From Companilactobacillus tucceti DSM 20183 (GTDB lineage: Bacteria; Bacillota; Bacilli; Lactobacillales; Lactobacillaceae): DNA of 64,000 bases. The position numbers were made by a program, and so were the translations under genes. This document shows positions 47,414-56,543 of this stretch, piece after piece. The notes beneath the pieces are model-generated. The model did no database searches. It saw only the letters and a program-made list of their open reading frames with translations, and was not told where the DNA came from. Position 1 is the first letter of the stretch, and each line of letters opens with the position of its first letter. Where the stretch lies: assembly GCF_001434665.1 (NCBI RefSeq), contig NZ_AZDG01000001.1, positions 1-64,000 of the forward strand, read 5' to 3'.

Positions 47414-48334
47414 ATGAGAATTCAACAATTGGAATATCTAGAAACTATTGTGAAGATGGGTTCTATTAATGAGGCTGCTAAGGCACTTTATCTTACACAG
47501 CCAAGTTTATCTAATGCTATTAAAGAGCTAGAAAAAGAAATGGGTATTACGATTTTAAATAGAAGTAAATTAGGGGTCTCATTAACTAATGAAGGTCGTG
47601 AATTTATGATTTATTCACGACAAGTTTTGGATCAAGTTCAATTATTGGAAGGGCGTTATCAAAAACAAGTCGTTAGAAAGCAAGCATTCTCAGTCTCTGC
47701 ACAACACTATGCATTTGTGGTTCACGCTTTTGTACAACTGATCAAGACAGTTAATGCAGATGAATATCAGTTCACTTTAAGAGAAACTGAAACAGATAAT
47801 ATTTTGAGTGATTTAACTAATTTTAAGAGTGAAATTGGAATTTTATATTTAAATCACTTTAATGAAAGAGTCATGCAAAAACTTTTTAAGGAAAAAGATT
47901 TGATTTTCACGCCTTTATTTACTGCCTTACCACATGTTTTTGTTGGCAGACAAAATCCCTTAACAAAAAAAGAAAAAGTAAGTTTGGATGATTTAGTTGA
48001 TTATCCTTATTTATCATATGAACAAGGAGAAAACAATTCATTTTACTTTTCTGAAGAAATCCTTAGCACAATAGACCATAAAAAGAGTATTAAGGTTAGT
48101 GATCGAGCAACAATCTTTAACTTGATGGTGGGACTAAATGGTTACACCATAAGTTCGGGGATTATTAGTAGTGCTTTAAATGATGATAAGATCGTCGCCA
48201 TTCCTTTAGATGTCGATGATTCAATGACTTTAGGGTGGCTAAAACCACGACAGTCAAAACTTAGTTCGATTGCCGAGACTTATTTGAAGATGTTGAAGCA
48301 ACATATTCGAGGATATGGGTTTGAAATCATTTAA
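47414..48334 (+). CDS. LysR-type methionine regulator (MtaR/MetR-like)
   Basis: A 306-aa LysR protein: N-terminal winged helix (about 1-60, with MGSINEAAKALYLTQPSLS as the recognition region), then a periplasmic-binding-like effector domain. Divergence from metEF around a MET-box strongly suggests it controls methionine synthesis; the effector is unknown. GGAGG lies 6 bp before the ATG. Confidence 0.85.
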   Translation: MRIQQLEYLETIVKMGSINEAAKALYLTQPSLSNAIKELEKEMGITILNRSKLGVSLTNEGREFMIYSRQVLDQVQLLEGRYQKQVVRKQAFSVSAQHYAFVVHAFVQLIKTVNADEYQFTLRETETDNILSDLTNFKSEIGILYLNHFNERVMQKLFKEKDLIFTPLFTALPHVFVGRQNPLTKKEKVSLDDLVDYPYLSYEQGENNSFYFSEEILSTIDHKKSIKVSDRATIFNLMVGLNGYTISSGIISSALNDDKIVAIPLDVDDSMTLGWLKPRQSKLSSIAETYLKMLKQHIRGYGFEII

Positions 48335-48351
48335 TAACTGAAAAATTAGAC

Positions 48352-48387
48352 AAAAAAATAGACCTGCACCAATCCTAGGTACAGGTC
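48352..48387 (-). terminator. yidC-side terminator
   Basis: GACCTGCACC (48361-48370) pairs with GGTACAGGTC (48378-48387), one mismatch. The A-run 48352-48358 is a T-run on the minus strand. It lies about 100 nt beyond the yidC stop, after two further hairpins. Confidence 0.7.
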
Positions 48388-48393
48388 CGGGAC

Positions 48394-48457
48394 TACATTA
48401 TAGTAAATCTTTGGAATGTATAATGTAATCTCATATGCAAGTAGGCTACTTGCATAT
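48394..48457. other. Two hairpins in the yidC 3' region
   Basis: TACATTATA (48394-48402) pairs with TATAATGTA (48419-48427). ATATGCAAGTAG (48433-48444) pairs with CTACTTGCATAT (48446-48457) around a single G. Both are perfect inverted repeats between the convergent LysR and yidC genes. They could stabilise a 3' UTR, form a small RNA, or bind a protein as DNA. Confidence 0.6.
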
Positions 48458-48490
48458 ATTACAATACACGTTTTTAACTAAAATAGCTAA

Positions 48491-49480
48491 CTATTTTTTG
48501 TCAATATTTTGTTTACCCTTATTTAATTCACGTATTTTATCATGTTCATCCTTAGGAACATTTGTTGTTTCTGAATTATTAGAGGCATTTGTTGACGTAT
48601 TATTTGAAGAACCACTAATTATCTTTTCAAGAATTTCTTCGGTAACAACGACTTCAATAGGATGTTCTTTTAGATATTCATCAGTTTCTCTTCTAACTTT
48701 TGGAACCATAACGTAATTAGTTAATGCTTGTTGAATTAAGATAACAACACCACCAACTAAGAAGTATAGTGCCAGTGCAGCTGAAGCGTACATTGAGATA
48801 AAGAATGTGAACATAGGATTCATAAACAACATCATTTGCATTTGTTTTCTTTGTTCAGCTGGTACAATTTGCAATGACATCCAACTTTGAATGATATAGA
48901 AAACAGTAGCAACAATTGCAATTACAAAACTTGGTTTTCCAAGAGGAATTGTCAAGAAAGCGGCAGAACCAATTTGTTTAGAATATTGCACAGCTTGGTA
49001 AATAGCAATTAGGACAGGCATTTGTAGTAATAAAGGCAAGCAACCCATGCCACCTGTGATACTAAGGTTGTTCTTCTTATAAATGTCCATCATTAAAGCA
49101 CTTAATTTTTGAGAAACGGCAGGATCTTTAACTTCTTTTTGCTTTTCTTGGATCAAAGCTAATTGAGGTTGAACGGCACGCATTTTTTCTTGTTGTGTAG
49201 TTGATTTGTATTGTTGATTTAAAGAAAGAGGCAATAGCAACAAACGAACTACGAAAGAAATAATTACGATTCCCCATGCATAAGCATTTTTACCACCGAT
49301 TATTCTAGCAGTTGCCAAAATAAGGTTTTGGAAAGGAATACCTAAATACTTATAGATAATTCCATAAGGTCCACCAGTTGGAGCATGTTGAGCACCAGAT
49401 TGAGCACAACCCGATACTACCAATGCTAGTACAACAACAAGTGATAGCACTGATACGTATTTGATAAATTTTTTATTCAA
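48491..49480 (-). CDS. yidC: Membrane protein insertase YidC/OxaA
   Basis: A 329-aa insertase. Lipoprotein signal with VSGC (Cys25), then about five transmembrane helices including the hydrophilic-groove region (GGMGCLPLLLQMPVLIAIYQ). The C-terminal tail is Asn/Ser-rich and charged. Acts with or without SecYEG. Monocistronic or with acyP upstream. Confidence 0.93.
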   Translation of the reverse strand: MNKKFIKYVSVLSLVVVLALVVSGCAQSGAQHAPTGGPYGIIYKYLGIPFQNLILATARIIGGKNAYAWGIVIISFVVRLLLLPLSLNQQYKSTTQQEKMRAVQPQLALIQEKQKEVKDPAVSQKLSALMMDIYKKNNLSITGGMGCLPLLLQMPVLIAIYQAVQYSKQIGSAAFLTIPLGKPSFVIAIVATVFYIIQSWMSLQIVPAEQRKQMQMMLFMNPMFTFFISMYASAALALYFLVGGVVILIQQALTNYVMVPKVRRETDEYLKEHPIEVVVTEEILEKIISGSSNNTSTNASNNSETTNVPKDEHDKIRELNKGKQNIDKK

Positions 49481-49536
49481 TTATAAACCATCCTTTTAAT
49501 CATATAAAAGTAATATACTGTAAAGCATTTGGTCTT

Positions 49537-49812
49537 TCAACCAATGACCTTGAAATTACTATACGATTTTAAATTATCGGAAAAAGTATAATCCAAATGC
49601 TTAACTTTTCCAAATGGTGAGGGCGATTGTTGAACTTTGCTTAAAAAGATATATAGCAGTCGTTCATCACCTTCAGCTTCAATCGAAACTGAACCGTCAC
49701 GTTCGTTTTTCACAGTACCGGTGACGCCCACGTCCGTAGCTAAACGTACAGTCGAATATCTGAAACCGACTCCTTGTACTAATCCATTTACTTTAATTGA
49801 AAGGTGTTTCAT
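49537..49812 (-). CDS. acyP: Acylphosphatase
   Basis: A 91-aa enzyme hydrolysing acyl phosphates. The signature VNGLVQGVGFRYS carries the catalytic Arg, and G-T-V-K-N-E-R-D-G-S-V the catalytic Asn. The ATG at 49812 follows GGAG at a distance of about 11 bp; a GTG 12 bp upstream has no ribosome site. Divergent from the rRNA methyltransferase gene. Confidence 0.9.
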   Translation of the reverse strand: MKHLSIKVNGLVQGVGFRYSTVRLATDVGVTGTVKNERDGSVSIEAEGDERLLYIFLSKVQQSPSPFGKVKHLDYTFSDNLKSYSNFKVIG

Positions 49813-49878
49813 TTTTATTTTCACTCCAAATTGTTGTGTATGTTACTATCTAATTATAAAACAAGAGGGAAGAAACCT

Positions 49879-50637
49879 ATGAAATACATTGAATCTAAAA
49901 AAAATGATGAGATAAAACAAATTGCTAAACTTTCATCTACTAAGTATATCAAGAAAACTGGAACATATTTAATCGAGGGTTTTCATTTAGTACGAGAAGC
50001 TGATGCTAATGACCAAAAGATCCTTAAAATATTAGTTACAGAAAATCATGAAGATGATCGATTAGTAAAGAAATATTATGACAATGCAATTGGAATTTCT
50101 GATGATGTTGCACAAAGTTTGTCAGAGACAAAGACTCCTCAAGGAATTTTTGCAGTAATTGAGGTTCAAAAGAAAGAAGAATTAACTGATTTATCAGGTC
50201 AATGGGTCATGCTTTCAGATGTCCAAGACCCAGGTAATGTCGGAACTATCATTAGAACAGCTGATGCTGCCGGTTATGATGGTGTAATTACAAGCCTTGA
50301 TTCAGCTGACTTTTATCAGCCTAAGGTTCAACGCTCAATGCAAGGAAGTCAATTTCATTTGCCTATTTATAGAATGGATCTTCATAAAGCTATTGATTTG
50401 GCAAAAGAATCAGGTTTAATAGTGTATGGATCTGAGGTCAATGACCAAGCTGAATCATATACTGAATTAGAAAAAACATCAGATTTTGCAGTAATCATGG
50501 GAAATGAAGCTCATGGATTAACTGAGGATGTTTTAGAGAAGACTGATAAAAATATCTATATCCCAATTTTGGGTAAAGCTGAATCGCTCAATGTTGCGGT
50601 TGCTGCAGGTATTTTGTTATATGGATTAAAGATTTAA
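49879..50637 (+). CDS. TrmH/SpoU family RNA methyltransferase
   Basis: A 252-aa SPOUT enzyme with an N-terminal substrate-binding domain and the knot motifs LSDVQDPGNVGTIIRTADAAG, IMGNEAHGL and IPILGKAESLNVAVAAG. Probably a 2'-O-methyltransferase for 23S rRNA. The start at 49879 follows AGAGGGA. Located directly before pheST, as in many Bacilli. Confidence 0.9.
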   Translation: MKYIESKKNDEIKQIAKLSSTKYIKKTGTYLIEGFHLVREADANDQKILKILVTENHEDDRLVKKYYDNAIGISDDVAQSLSETKTPQGIFAVIEVQKKEELTDLSGQWVMLSDVQDPGNVGTIIRTADAAGYDGVITSLDSADFYQPKVQRSMQGSQFHLPIYRMDLHKAIDLAKESGLIVYGSEVNDQAESYTELEKTSDFAVIMGNEAHGLTEDVLEKTDKNIYIPILGKAESLNVAVAAGILLYGLKI

Positions 50638-50641
50638 CAAC

Positions 50642-50669
50642 TTGCTAAAATAAATACCTTTTGTATAAT
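50642..50669 (+). promoter_or_regulatory. pheST promoter
   Basis: TTGCTA (50642-50647), a 16-bp spacer and TATAAT (50664-50669), just after the methyltransferase stop and before the T-box leader. Confidence 0.6.
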
Positions 50670-50689
50670 CGTATGTATATTAATAATTA

Positions 50690-50888
50690 AAACGTTGAAG
50701 AAAAATAGTAACTAATAAGTTTGTGACAGGAAGAATCGGAAACTGAGAAGATTTGGCAAACAAATTAGTGAATTCACTTTTGGAGTTTTAAAGTCGGTCA
50801 CTATATAACCATTTGAGTGCATGTATTTAACATGAACTAGGGTGGTACCGCGAGTCCTCGTCCCTTATTTGGGATGAGGACTTTTTTA
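50690..50888 (+). promoter_or_regulatory. T-box riboswitch for phenylalanyl-tRNA synthetase
   Basis: Perfect T-box core AGGGTGGTACCGCG (50839-50852). The terminator pairs GTCCTCGTCCC (50854-50864) with GGGATGAGGAC (50871-50881), then six T. The phenylalanine specifier TTC is at 50773-50775 in a GAATTCAC loop. Uncharged tRNA-Phe should promote readthrough into pheS. Confidence 0.93.
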
Positions 50889-50920
50889 TGTACAGATAGT
50901 AATTGTGTAGGAGGAAGAAA

Positions 50921-51967
50921 ATGTCATTAAACGATAAGTTAAAAGATCTAAGAAAAAATGGTGTTAATGAAGCAAAACGAGCTGAAAAATTACAGGAATT
51001 AAATGATTTGAGGGTTAATTTACTTGGTAAAAAGGGACCAATCACCAAAGCATTACGTGGAATGAAAGGTGTTCCAGCTGAAGAACGTCCAGAAATCGGT
51101 ACTTTAGCTAATAATGTTAAAAAAGATATTCAATTAGCTATTGAAGAAAAAATGGACGAATTAAATAAACAAATGATAGCTAAGAAGCTAGAAGAAGAAA
51201 CAATTGATGTTACTTTGCCTGCACAATCTAGAAATATTGGTACAAGACATATTTTGAAACAAACAATTGAAGATATCGAGGAATTCTTTATTGGCTTAGG
51301 TTATCGTGTTGATGCTGGTCATGAAGTCGAAGAAGATCATTATAATTTTGAAAGATTGAATATCCCAAAGAACCATCCTGCTCGTGATATGCAAGATACT
51401 TTTTATTTAACTGATGAACTACTTATGAGAACACAAACATCTGCACAAGAAGGTCGAGATATGGAATCTCACGATTTCTCTAAGGGTCCTCTAAAGGTTA
51501 TCTCACCAGGTGTTGTTTATCGTCGTGATGATGATGATGCAACTCATTCACATCAATTTCACCAAATTGAAGGATTGGTTGTTGATAAAAACGTAAGTAT
51601 GGCTGACTTGAAAGGGACACTTGAAGCCCTATGTCGCCATGTCTTTGGACCTAATAGAGAGATACGTTTTCGTCCAAGTTACTTCCCATTTACTGAACCA
51701 TCTGTTGAAGTTGATGTTTCATGTTTTAATTGTAATGGTGAAGGATGCCGTATTTGTAAATATACCGGTTGGATCGAAGTTTTAGGTGCTGGATTAAGTC
51801 ATCCTAATGTTTTGGAAATGTCTGGAATTGATTCAACAGTTTATAGTGGTATCGCCTTTGGTCTTGGACCTGAAAGATTTGCCATGCTTAAATATGGAAT
51901 CACAGATATCCGTGACTTCTATTTAAATGATGTTAGATTCTTAGAACAATTCAAAGGAGTAAATTAG
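50921..51967 (+). CDS. pheS: Phenylalanine--tRNA ligase alpha subunit
   Basis: Class II catalytic subunit, 348 aa, with an N-terminal coiled coil and motifs [18 protein letters not shown] and the motif 3 [14 protein letters not shown]. The start at 50921 follows GGAGGAAG. Followed 4 bp later by pheT. Confidence 0.95.
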   Translation: MSLNDKLKDLRKNGVNEAKRAEKLQELNDLRVNLLGKKGPITKALRGMKGVPAEERPEIGTLANNVKKDIQLAIEEKMDELNKQMIAKKLEEETIDVTLPAQSRNIGTRHILKQTIEDIEEFFIGLGYRVDAGHEVEEDHYNFERLNIPKNHPARDMQDTFYLTDELLMRTQTSAQEGRDMESHDFSKGPLKVISPGVVYRRDDDDATHSHQFHQIEGLVVDKNVSMADLKGTLEALCRHVFGPNREIRFRPSYFPFTEPSVEVDVSCFNCNGEGCRICKYTGWIEVLGAGLSHPNVLEMSGIDSTVYSGIAFGLGPERFAMLKYGITDIRDFYLNDVRFLEQFKGVN

Positions 51968-51971
51968 TAAT

Positions 51972-54380
51972 ATGAAAATTTCATTAAGTTGGTTAAAAGA
52001 ATATATTCCTGTTACTCATACAGTCGAAGAGATTGCAAACAAGGTATCATTGACAGGTATTGAATCAAGTCCTGTTAAATTGGGCGAAGGATTAGATAAA
52101 TTAGTTGTTGGTCATATTACTAGTATTAAGCCACACCCAGATTCTGATCATTTAAATATTTGTACAGTAGATGTTGGTGAAGATGAGGATATTCAAATCG
52201 TTTGTGGTGCTCCTAATGTGGCTGATGGACAATATGTCATCGTTGCAAGACATGGTGCACATCTTCCAGAAGGTAACCGTATTAAACGTGGTAAGATCCG
52301 CGGAGTTGAATCAAACGGAATGATTTGTGGTTTAGATGAAATCGGTGTTCCTGAAAAGTATGTTCCAGAAGCCTATCATAACGGAATCTATGTATTTCCA
52401 GAAGCTGAAAAAACTGGTGCAAATGCATTGGAACTTTTAGGCTTAACTGATGAAATGGTAGATTTGGATATTACTCCTAATCGTGCTGATACACTAGGTA
52501 TGAATGGTGCTGCTTGGGAAATTGGCGCTACTTATGATGAAAAACCAGAAATCAAGAAAGCAACTATCGATGAGTCAAAAGTTGTTAAATCAAGTGATGT
52601 TACTGCTGAAGTAAATGATGAAAAATTGGTTCCTGACTTTTTACTACGAGAATTAAAGGGTGTTACCGTTGGTGAAAGTCCATTATGGATGCAACGTCGT
52701 TTGTGGAATCAAAATATTCAACCAGTAAATAACATTATTGATTCAGCTAATTATGTCATGATTGAATACGGTCAACCAATTCAAGCTTATGATCTAGATA
52801 AACTACAAGAAAATAAAGTAGTTGTAAGAAACGCTAAAAGTGGTGAGAAGTTTACTTTAGAAGATGATACTGAAAAAGTATTGAGTCACAATGACTTGAT
52901 CGTAGCTTCAGGTTCACAAATTCTAGGTATAGCCGGAGTTGCTGGTAGTATTAACGCAAGAGTAACAAAAGACACTAAAAATGTTCTATTAGAAAGCGCA
53001 GTGTTTGATGGGGCTAGTGTTCGTAAATCAGCGCAACGTCATGACTTGCGAGGAGATGCCTCTAACCGCTTTGAAAAAGGTGTTGATAATGGGAACGTCT
53101 CAGAATCCTTAGTTAGAGCTAGTCAATTAGTTGATGAACTTGCAAAAGTGGAATCAATTTCAGAAGAAATAGTTGGTAGTAAAACTGAAGCCAAACCAAC
53201 AGTCATCGAAGGAAGTATTTCTCATATAAATCACTTAATGGGATTGAGTTTATCCTCTGATGAAATAATGAATATCTTTGATCGCCTTGGATTTGAAGCA
53301 GATCTTAATGGTGACAAGGTAACAGTTACAATTCCTACAAGACGTTTTGATATGTCAATTGAAGCTGATTTGATTGAAGAAGTTATTAGAATTTACGGTT
53401 ATGAAAACCTTAAAGGAACTTTACCAGCAGGAATGGAAACAAAGGGTGGCTATTCAGCTAAACGTGAGTTTAGTAATAAATTGCGTAATGTATTACTAGG
53501 CCAAGGATTAGACGAAGTAATCAATTTTGCCCTTTTGAGTAAAGAAGAAGTTAATGATTTCAATATTAAAGATACAAATCTAACAAAACTTCTACATCCA
53601 ATGACTGAAGATCATGAGTACTTAAGGACTAGTTTGATACCTGGACTAATTAATAACGTGGCTTATAATCAAGCAAGAAATAATGATGACATTGCAATCT
53701 TTGAACAATCAAGAATTTTCGATAGATCACAAGGTGAAGACCGTCCTAATGAAGTAGAATATATTTCAGGTGCTATCAGTGGAAATGTTACTAACGACTC
53801 ATGGAATACAACAAGTAAAGAAGTTGATTTCTACGATGTAAAAGGAATTGTTGAAGAACTTCTTTCATTTACAAATGCTAAAGCTCATTTTGAGTATATA
53901 GCAACTAATCAAATCTCTAATTTGCATCCTGGCCAGTCAGCATTTATAACAGCGGATGGACAAAGAGTTGGATATATTGGTAAACTACATCCTAGCTACC
54001 AAAGTGATCATAATGTAAATGATACTTTTGTTTTTGAATTGAATGTCGATGAGTTATTTGATCTGAACAAACGTAGAGTACAATCGCAACCTGCTCCTAA
54101 GTATCCTAGTGTAAGTCGAGATTTAGCTATCTTGGTTGAAAAGGATATTGAAAGCGGACAAATCGTCAATGACATTTTCGCTAATGGTGGTAAATACTTA
54201 ATTGATGCTAATATCTTTGACCTTTACCAAGGTTCACATGTAAAACCAGGTCATAAATCATTGGGTTACCATTTGGTTTTCCAAAATCCTAATGACACAT
54301 TGACTGATGAAACAGTTGAAAAGGCTTTTGATGTAATTAAAGATAGTCTTGTTCAAAAATTTAATGTGGAAATAAGATAA
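51972..54380 (+). CDS. pheT: Phenylalanine--tRNA ligase beta subunit
   Basis: An 802-aa subunit: N-terminal OB-fold tRNA-binding domain (about 40-150), B3/B4 editing domain (about 210-400), B5 domain, catalytic-like core and a C-terminal ferredoxin-fold anticodon-binding domain (about 710-802). Forms an alpha2-beta2 complex with PheS. Confidence 0.96.
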   Translation: MKISLSWLKEYIPVTHTVEEIANKVSLTGIESSPVKLGEGLDKLVVGHITSIKPHPDSDHLNICTVDVGEDEDIQIVCGAPNVADGQYVIVARHGAHLPEGNRIKRGKIRGVESNGMICGLDEIGVPEKYVPEAYHNGIYVFPEAEKTGANALELLGLTDEMVDLDITPNRADTLGMNGAAWEIGATYDEKPEIKKATIDESKVVKSSDVTAEVNDEKLVPDFLLRELKGVTVGESPLWMQRRLWNQNIQPVNNIIDSANYVMIEYGQPIQAYDLDKLQENKVVVRNAKSGEKFTLEDDTEKVLSHNDLIVASGSQILGIAGVAGSINARVTKDTKNVLLESAVFDGASVRKSAQRHDLRGDASNRFEKGVDNGNVSESLVRASQLVDELAKVESISEEIVGSKTEAKPTVIEGSISHINHLMGLSLSSDEIMNIFDRLGFEADLNGDKVTVTIPTRRFDMSIEADLIEEVIRIYGYENLKGTLPAGMETKGGYSAKREFSNKLRNVLLGQGLDEVINFALLSKEEVNDFNIKDTNLTKLLHPMTEDHEYLRTSLIPGLINNVAYNQARNNDDIAIFEQSRIFDRSQGEDRPNEVEYISGAISGNVTNDSWNTTSKEVDFYDVKGIVEELLSFTNAKAHFEYIATNQISNLHPGQSAFITADGQRVGYIGKLHPSYQSDHNVNDTFVFELNVDELFDLNKRRVQSQPAPKYPSVSRDLAILVEKDIESGQIVNDIFANGGKYLIDANIFDLYQGSHVKPGHKSLGYHLVFQNPNDTLTDETVEKAFDVIKDSLVQKFNVEIR

Positions 54381-54395
54381 TAGCGCCCAAACTAA

Positions 54396-54404
54396 TGGTA
54401 TAAT
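54396..54404 (+). promoter_or_regulatory. mltG promoter (extended -10)
   Basis: TGGTATAAT is a consensus extended -10 (TGnTATAAT), with no clear -35; the mltG start lies about 30 bp downstream. Confidence 0.5.
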
Positions 54405-54432
54405 TTAATAAATTAACTCGGGAGGCTGTGTC

Positions 54433-55581
54433 TTGAGCCAAAAGGATGACAAGAAAGAAGCATTAAAAAAAGAATCTGAGGATAAAATTTCAACACGTGC
54501 CAAGGAACGAACCGTTGCAAATCACATTGCATATTGGATTGTTGGTGTAATTGCCGTATTAGCAGTAATTGTAGCTATTATTGGATTTAACTATGTTAAT
54601 AGTTCATTACAACCATATAATTCCAAAAATACGGAAGACATTGTTGTTAAAGTACCCGTAGGTTCTTCAAGTAAAGATATTGCTAAAGAACTTGAGCAAG
54701 ATAAGGTTATTAAGAGTGGTACAGTTTTTAATTTCTATATAAAAGCTCAGAATTATACTGATTTTCAGGCCGGTTACTATCATTTTACGCAAGCAATGTC
54801 TATGAATGAGGTTGTTAAGCAGTTGCAAAAGGGTAGTAGTGCTGAACTAACTGGTAAAGCAACTAATACAGTATTAGTCCGTGAAGGTGTTACGATCGAC
54901 CAAATTGGTGACCAAATTCAAAAAACAACTAATTTCAAGAAAAAAGATTTCTTGAAATTAATGAAGGATAAAAAGTATCTAGCTTCACTTCAAAAGAAAT
55001 ATCCAGAATTATTGGACTCTTCAATGAAGAAAAAGAACGTTAGATATCACCTTGAAGGTTATTTATTCCCAGCTACTTATGGGATGTATAAAGGGATGAC
55101 CTTAAAAGACTTGGTTAACCAAATGGTTTCTAACGAAAATGACAAGTTAAAACCTTATTATTCTCAAATAAAGGAAAAGAACTTAACAGTTCAGCAAGTC
55201 TTGACTCTTGCATCCTTAGTTGAGCGTGAAGGTGTAACTAACAAAGATCGTAAGAAGATCGCGGGTGTATTCTTTAATCGTATTGATATAGATATGCCAC
55301 TACAATCAGATATCTCTGTTATGTATGCTTTAAATACACATAAAACTAGTTTGAAAAATAAAGATACCAGTGTAAAATCTCCATATAACTTGTATAAGAA
55401 TAAGGGATATGGACCTGGTCCATTTAACACGCCAAGTTTACAATCTATTGAAGCGGTATTGAATCCGTCAGATAGAGATGAAGATTATCTATACTTTGTT
55501 GCTAACTTGAAGACAGGTAAAGTTTATTACTCACATACTCTTCAAGAACATGAGAATAGAAATTCTTCTCTAGGACAATAG
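54433..55581 (+). CDS. mltG: Endolytic transglycosylase MltG
   Basis: A 382-aa membrane enzyme cutting nascent peptidoglycan strands. Charged cytoplasmic N-terminus, one transmembrane helix (about 30-55), LysM-like region and the YceG domain with ASLVEREG (catalytic Glu), FFNRI and MPLQSD. TTG start with GGGAGG upstream. Confidence 0.92.
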   Translation: MSQKDDKKEALKKESEDKISTRAKERTVANHIAYWIVGVIAVLAVIVAIIGFNYVNSSLQPYNSKNTEDIVVKVPVGSSSKDIAKELEQDKVIKSGTVFNFYIKAQNYTDFQAGYYHFTQAMSMNEVVKQLQKGSSAELTGKATNTVLVREGVTIDQIGDQIQKTTNFKKKDFLKLMKDKKYLASLQKKYPELLDSSMKKKNVRYHLEGYLFPATYGMYKGMTLKDLVNQMVSNENDKLKPYYSQIKEKNLTVQQVLTLASLVEREGVTNKDRKKIAGVFFNRIDIDMPLQSDISVMYALNTHKTSLKNKDTSVKSPYNLYKNKGYGPGPFNTPSLQSIEAVLNPSDRDEDYLYFVANLKTGKVYYSHTLQEHENRNSSLGQ

Positions 55582-55606
55582 TCCATAATTAGATATAATG
55601 GATAAG

Positions 55607-55637
55607 TGTCATCTAGCCTTTGGTTAGGTGACATTTT
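55607..55637 (+). terminator. Hairpin between mltG and greA
   Basis: TGTCATCTAGCC (55607-55618) pairs with GGTTAGGTGACA (55622-55633), two G-T pairs, followed by TTTT. A TATAAT (55594-55599) just upstream could start the greA transcript, in which case the hairpin is a 5' leader element rather than a terminator. Confidence 0.5.
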
Positions 55638-55690
55638 GAAGTTTTCAATAATATAAATTAAAGATATTTTTAAAAGTGAGGAAGTTTAAA

Positions 55691-56167
55691 ATGGCAGACA
55701 AAAGTTATCCAATGACTGCAGAAGGTAAACAAAAACTGGAAGAGGAATTGGAAAATCTAAAAAAGGTTAAAAGACCTGAAGTAATTAATAGAATTAAAAT
55801 CGCCAGAGGTTTTGGTGATTTATCAGAAAATTCAGAATACTCATCAGCAAAAGATGAACAAAGTGTTGTTGAATCACGTATTTCACAAATTATTGAAATG
55901 CTTCAATATGCTAACGTTATTGATACTGACAAGGTTGCAAATGATGAAGTCTCTGTTGGTAAAAAGGTAACTGTTCAAGAAGACGATGATGATCCAGAAG
56001 AATATATTATCGTAGGATCAGCTGAATCTGATCCAGATGCAGGTAAGATTTCAAATGATTCACCAATCGCTAAAGCTTTAATCGGTAAACACGTCGGTGA
56101 TGTAGTTACAGTTGAAACACCTGTTGGAAGTTATGACTTAACTATTAAAGCCGTCGGAGTTGCATAA
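55691..56167 (+). CDS. greA: Transcription elongation factor GreA
   Basis: A 158-aa factor that rescues backtracked RNA polymerase. N-terminal coiled coil with the tip acidic motif G-D-L-S-E-N-S-E-Y and C-terminal FKBP-like domain. The start at 55691 gives the family N-terminus and has GTGAGGAAG upstream. Confidence 0.96.
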   Translation: MADKSYPMTAEGKQKLEEELENLKKVKRPEVINRIKIARGFGDLSENSEYSSAKDEQSVVESRISQIIEMLQYANVIDTDKVANDEVSVGKKVTVQEDDDDPEEYIIVGSAESDPDAGKISNDSPIAKALIGKHVGDVVTVETPVGSYDLTIKAVGVA

Positions 56168-56218
56168 TGTAATCGTTTTCTGCTATGTTTATTTTATACA
56201 TATAGTGGGGTGAAAGAA

Positions 56219-56515
56219 ATGAAAATTGAATTAACTGAGGAAGCATCAAAATGGTTTGAAGATGAAGTAGGAGTTAAACCAGGTGATGGAATTCATTTTT
56301 ATGGTAAGGTTTACGGCAAAACAATGGTTCACGAAGGCTTTTCAATCGCATTTAGAACTGAGAAACCTGTTAAACCTGAATCAAGTACAGAAATCAATGG
56401 TGTTACTTACTTTATTACTGATAGTGATGTTTGGTTCTTTACTAGATATGACCTTTTAGTAGAATATGATCCTGAATTGGATGGTCCAAAGTATATCTTT
56501 AAATCTAATGAATAA
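56219..56515 (+). CDS. HesB/YneR-like protein without cysteines
   Basis: A 98-aa protein of the HesB/IscA fold (G-D-G-I-H-F-Y-G-K-V-Y-G region and an F-x-I-T-D-S-D-V-W-F-F segment). No cysteine is present, so it cannot bind an iron-sulfur cluster in the usual way; the YneR branch is often like this and of unknown function. The ATG at 56219 is spaced from GGGGTG. Confidence 0.75.
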   Translation: MKIELTEEASKWFEDEVGVKPGDGIHFYGKVYGKTMVHEGFSIAFRTEKPVKPESSTEINGVTYFITDSDVWFFTRYDLLVEYDPELDGPKYIFKSNE

Positions 56516-56543
56516 TGCTTTTTAATGTTTTGAAGGGAAACCT

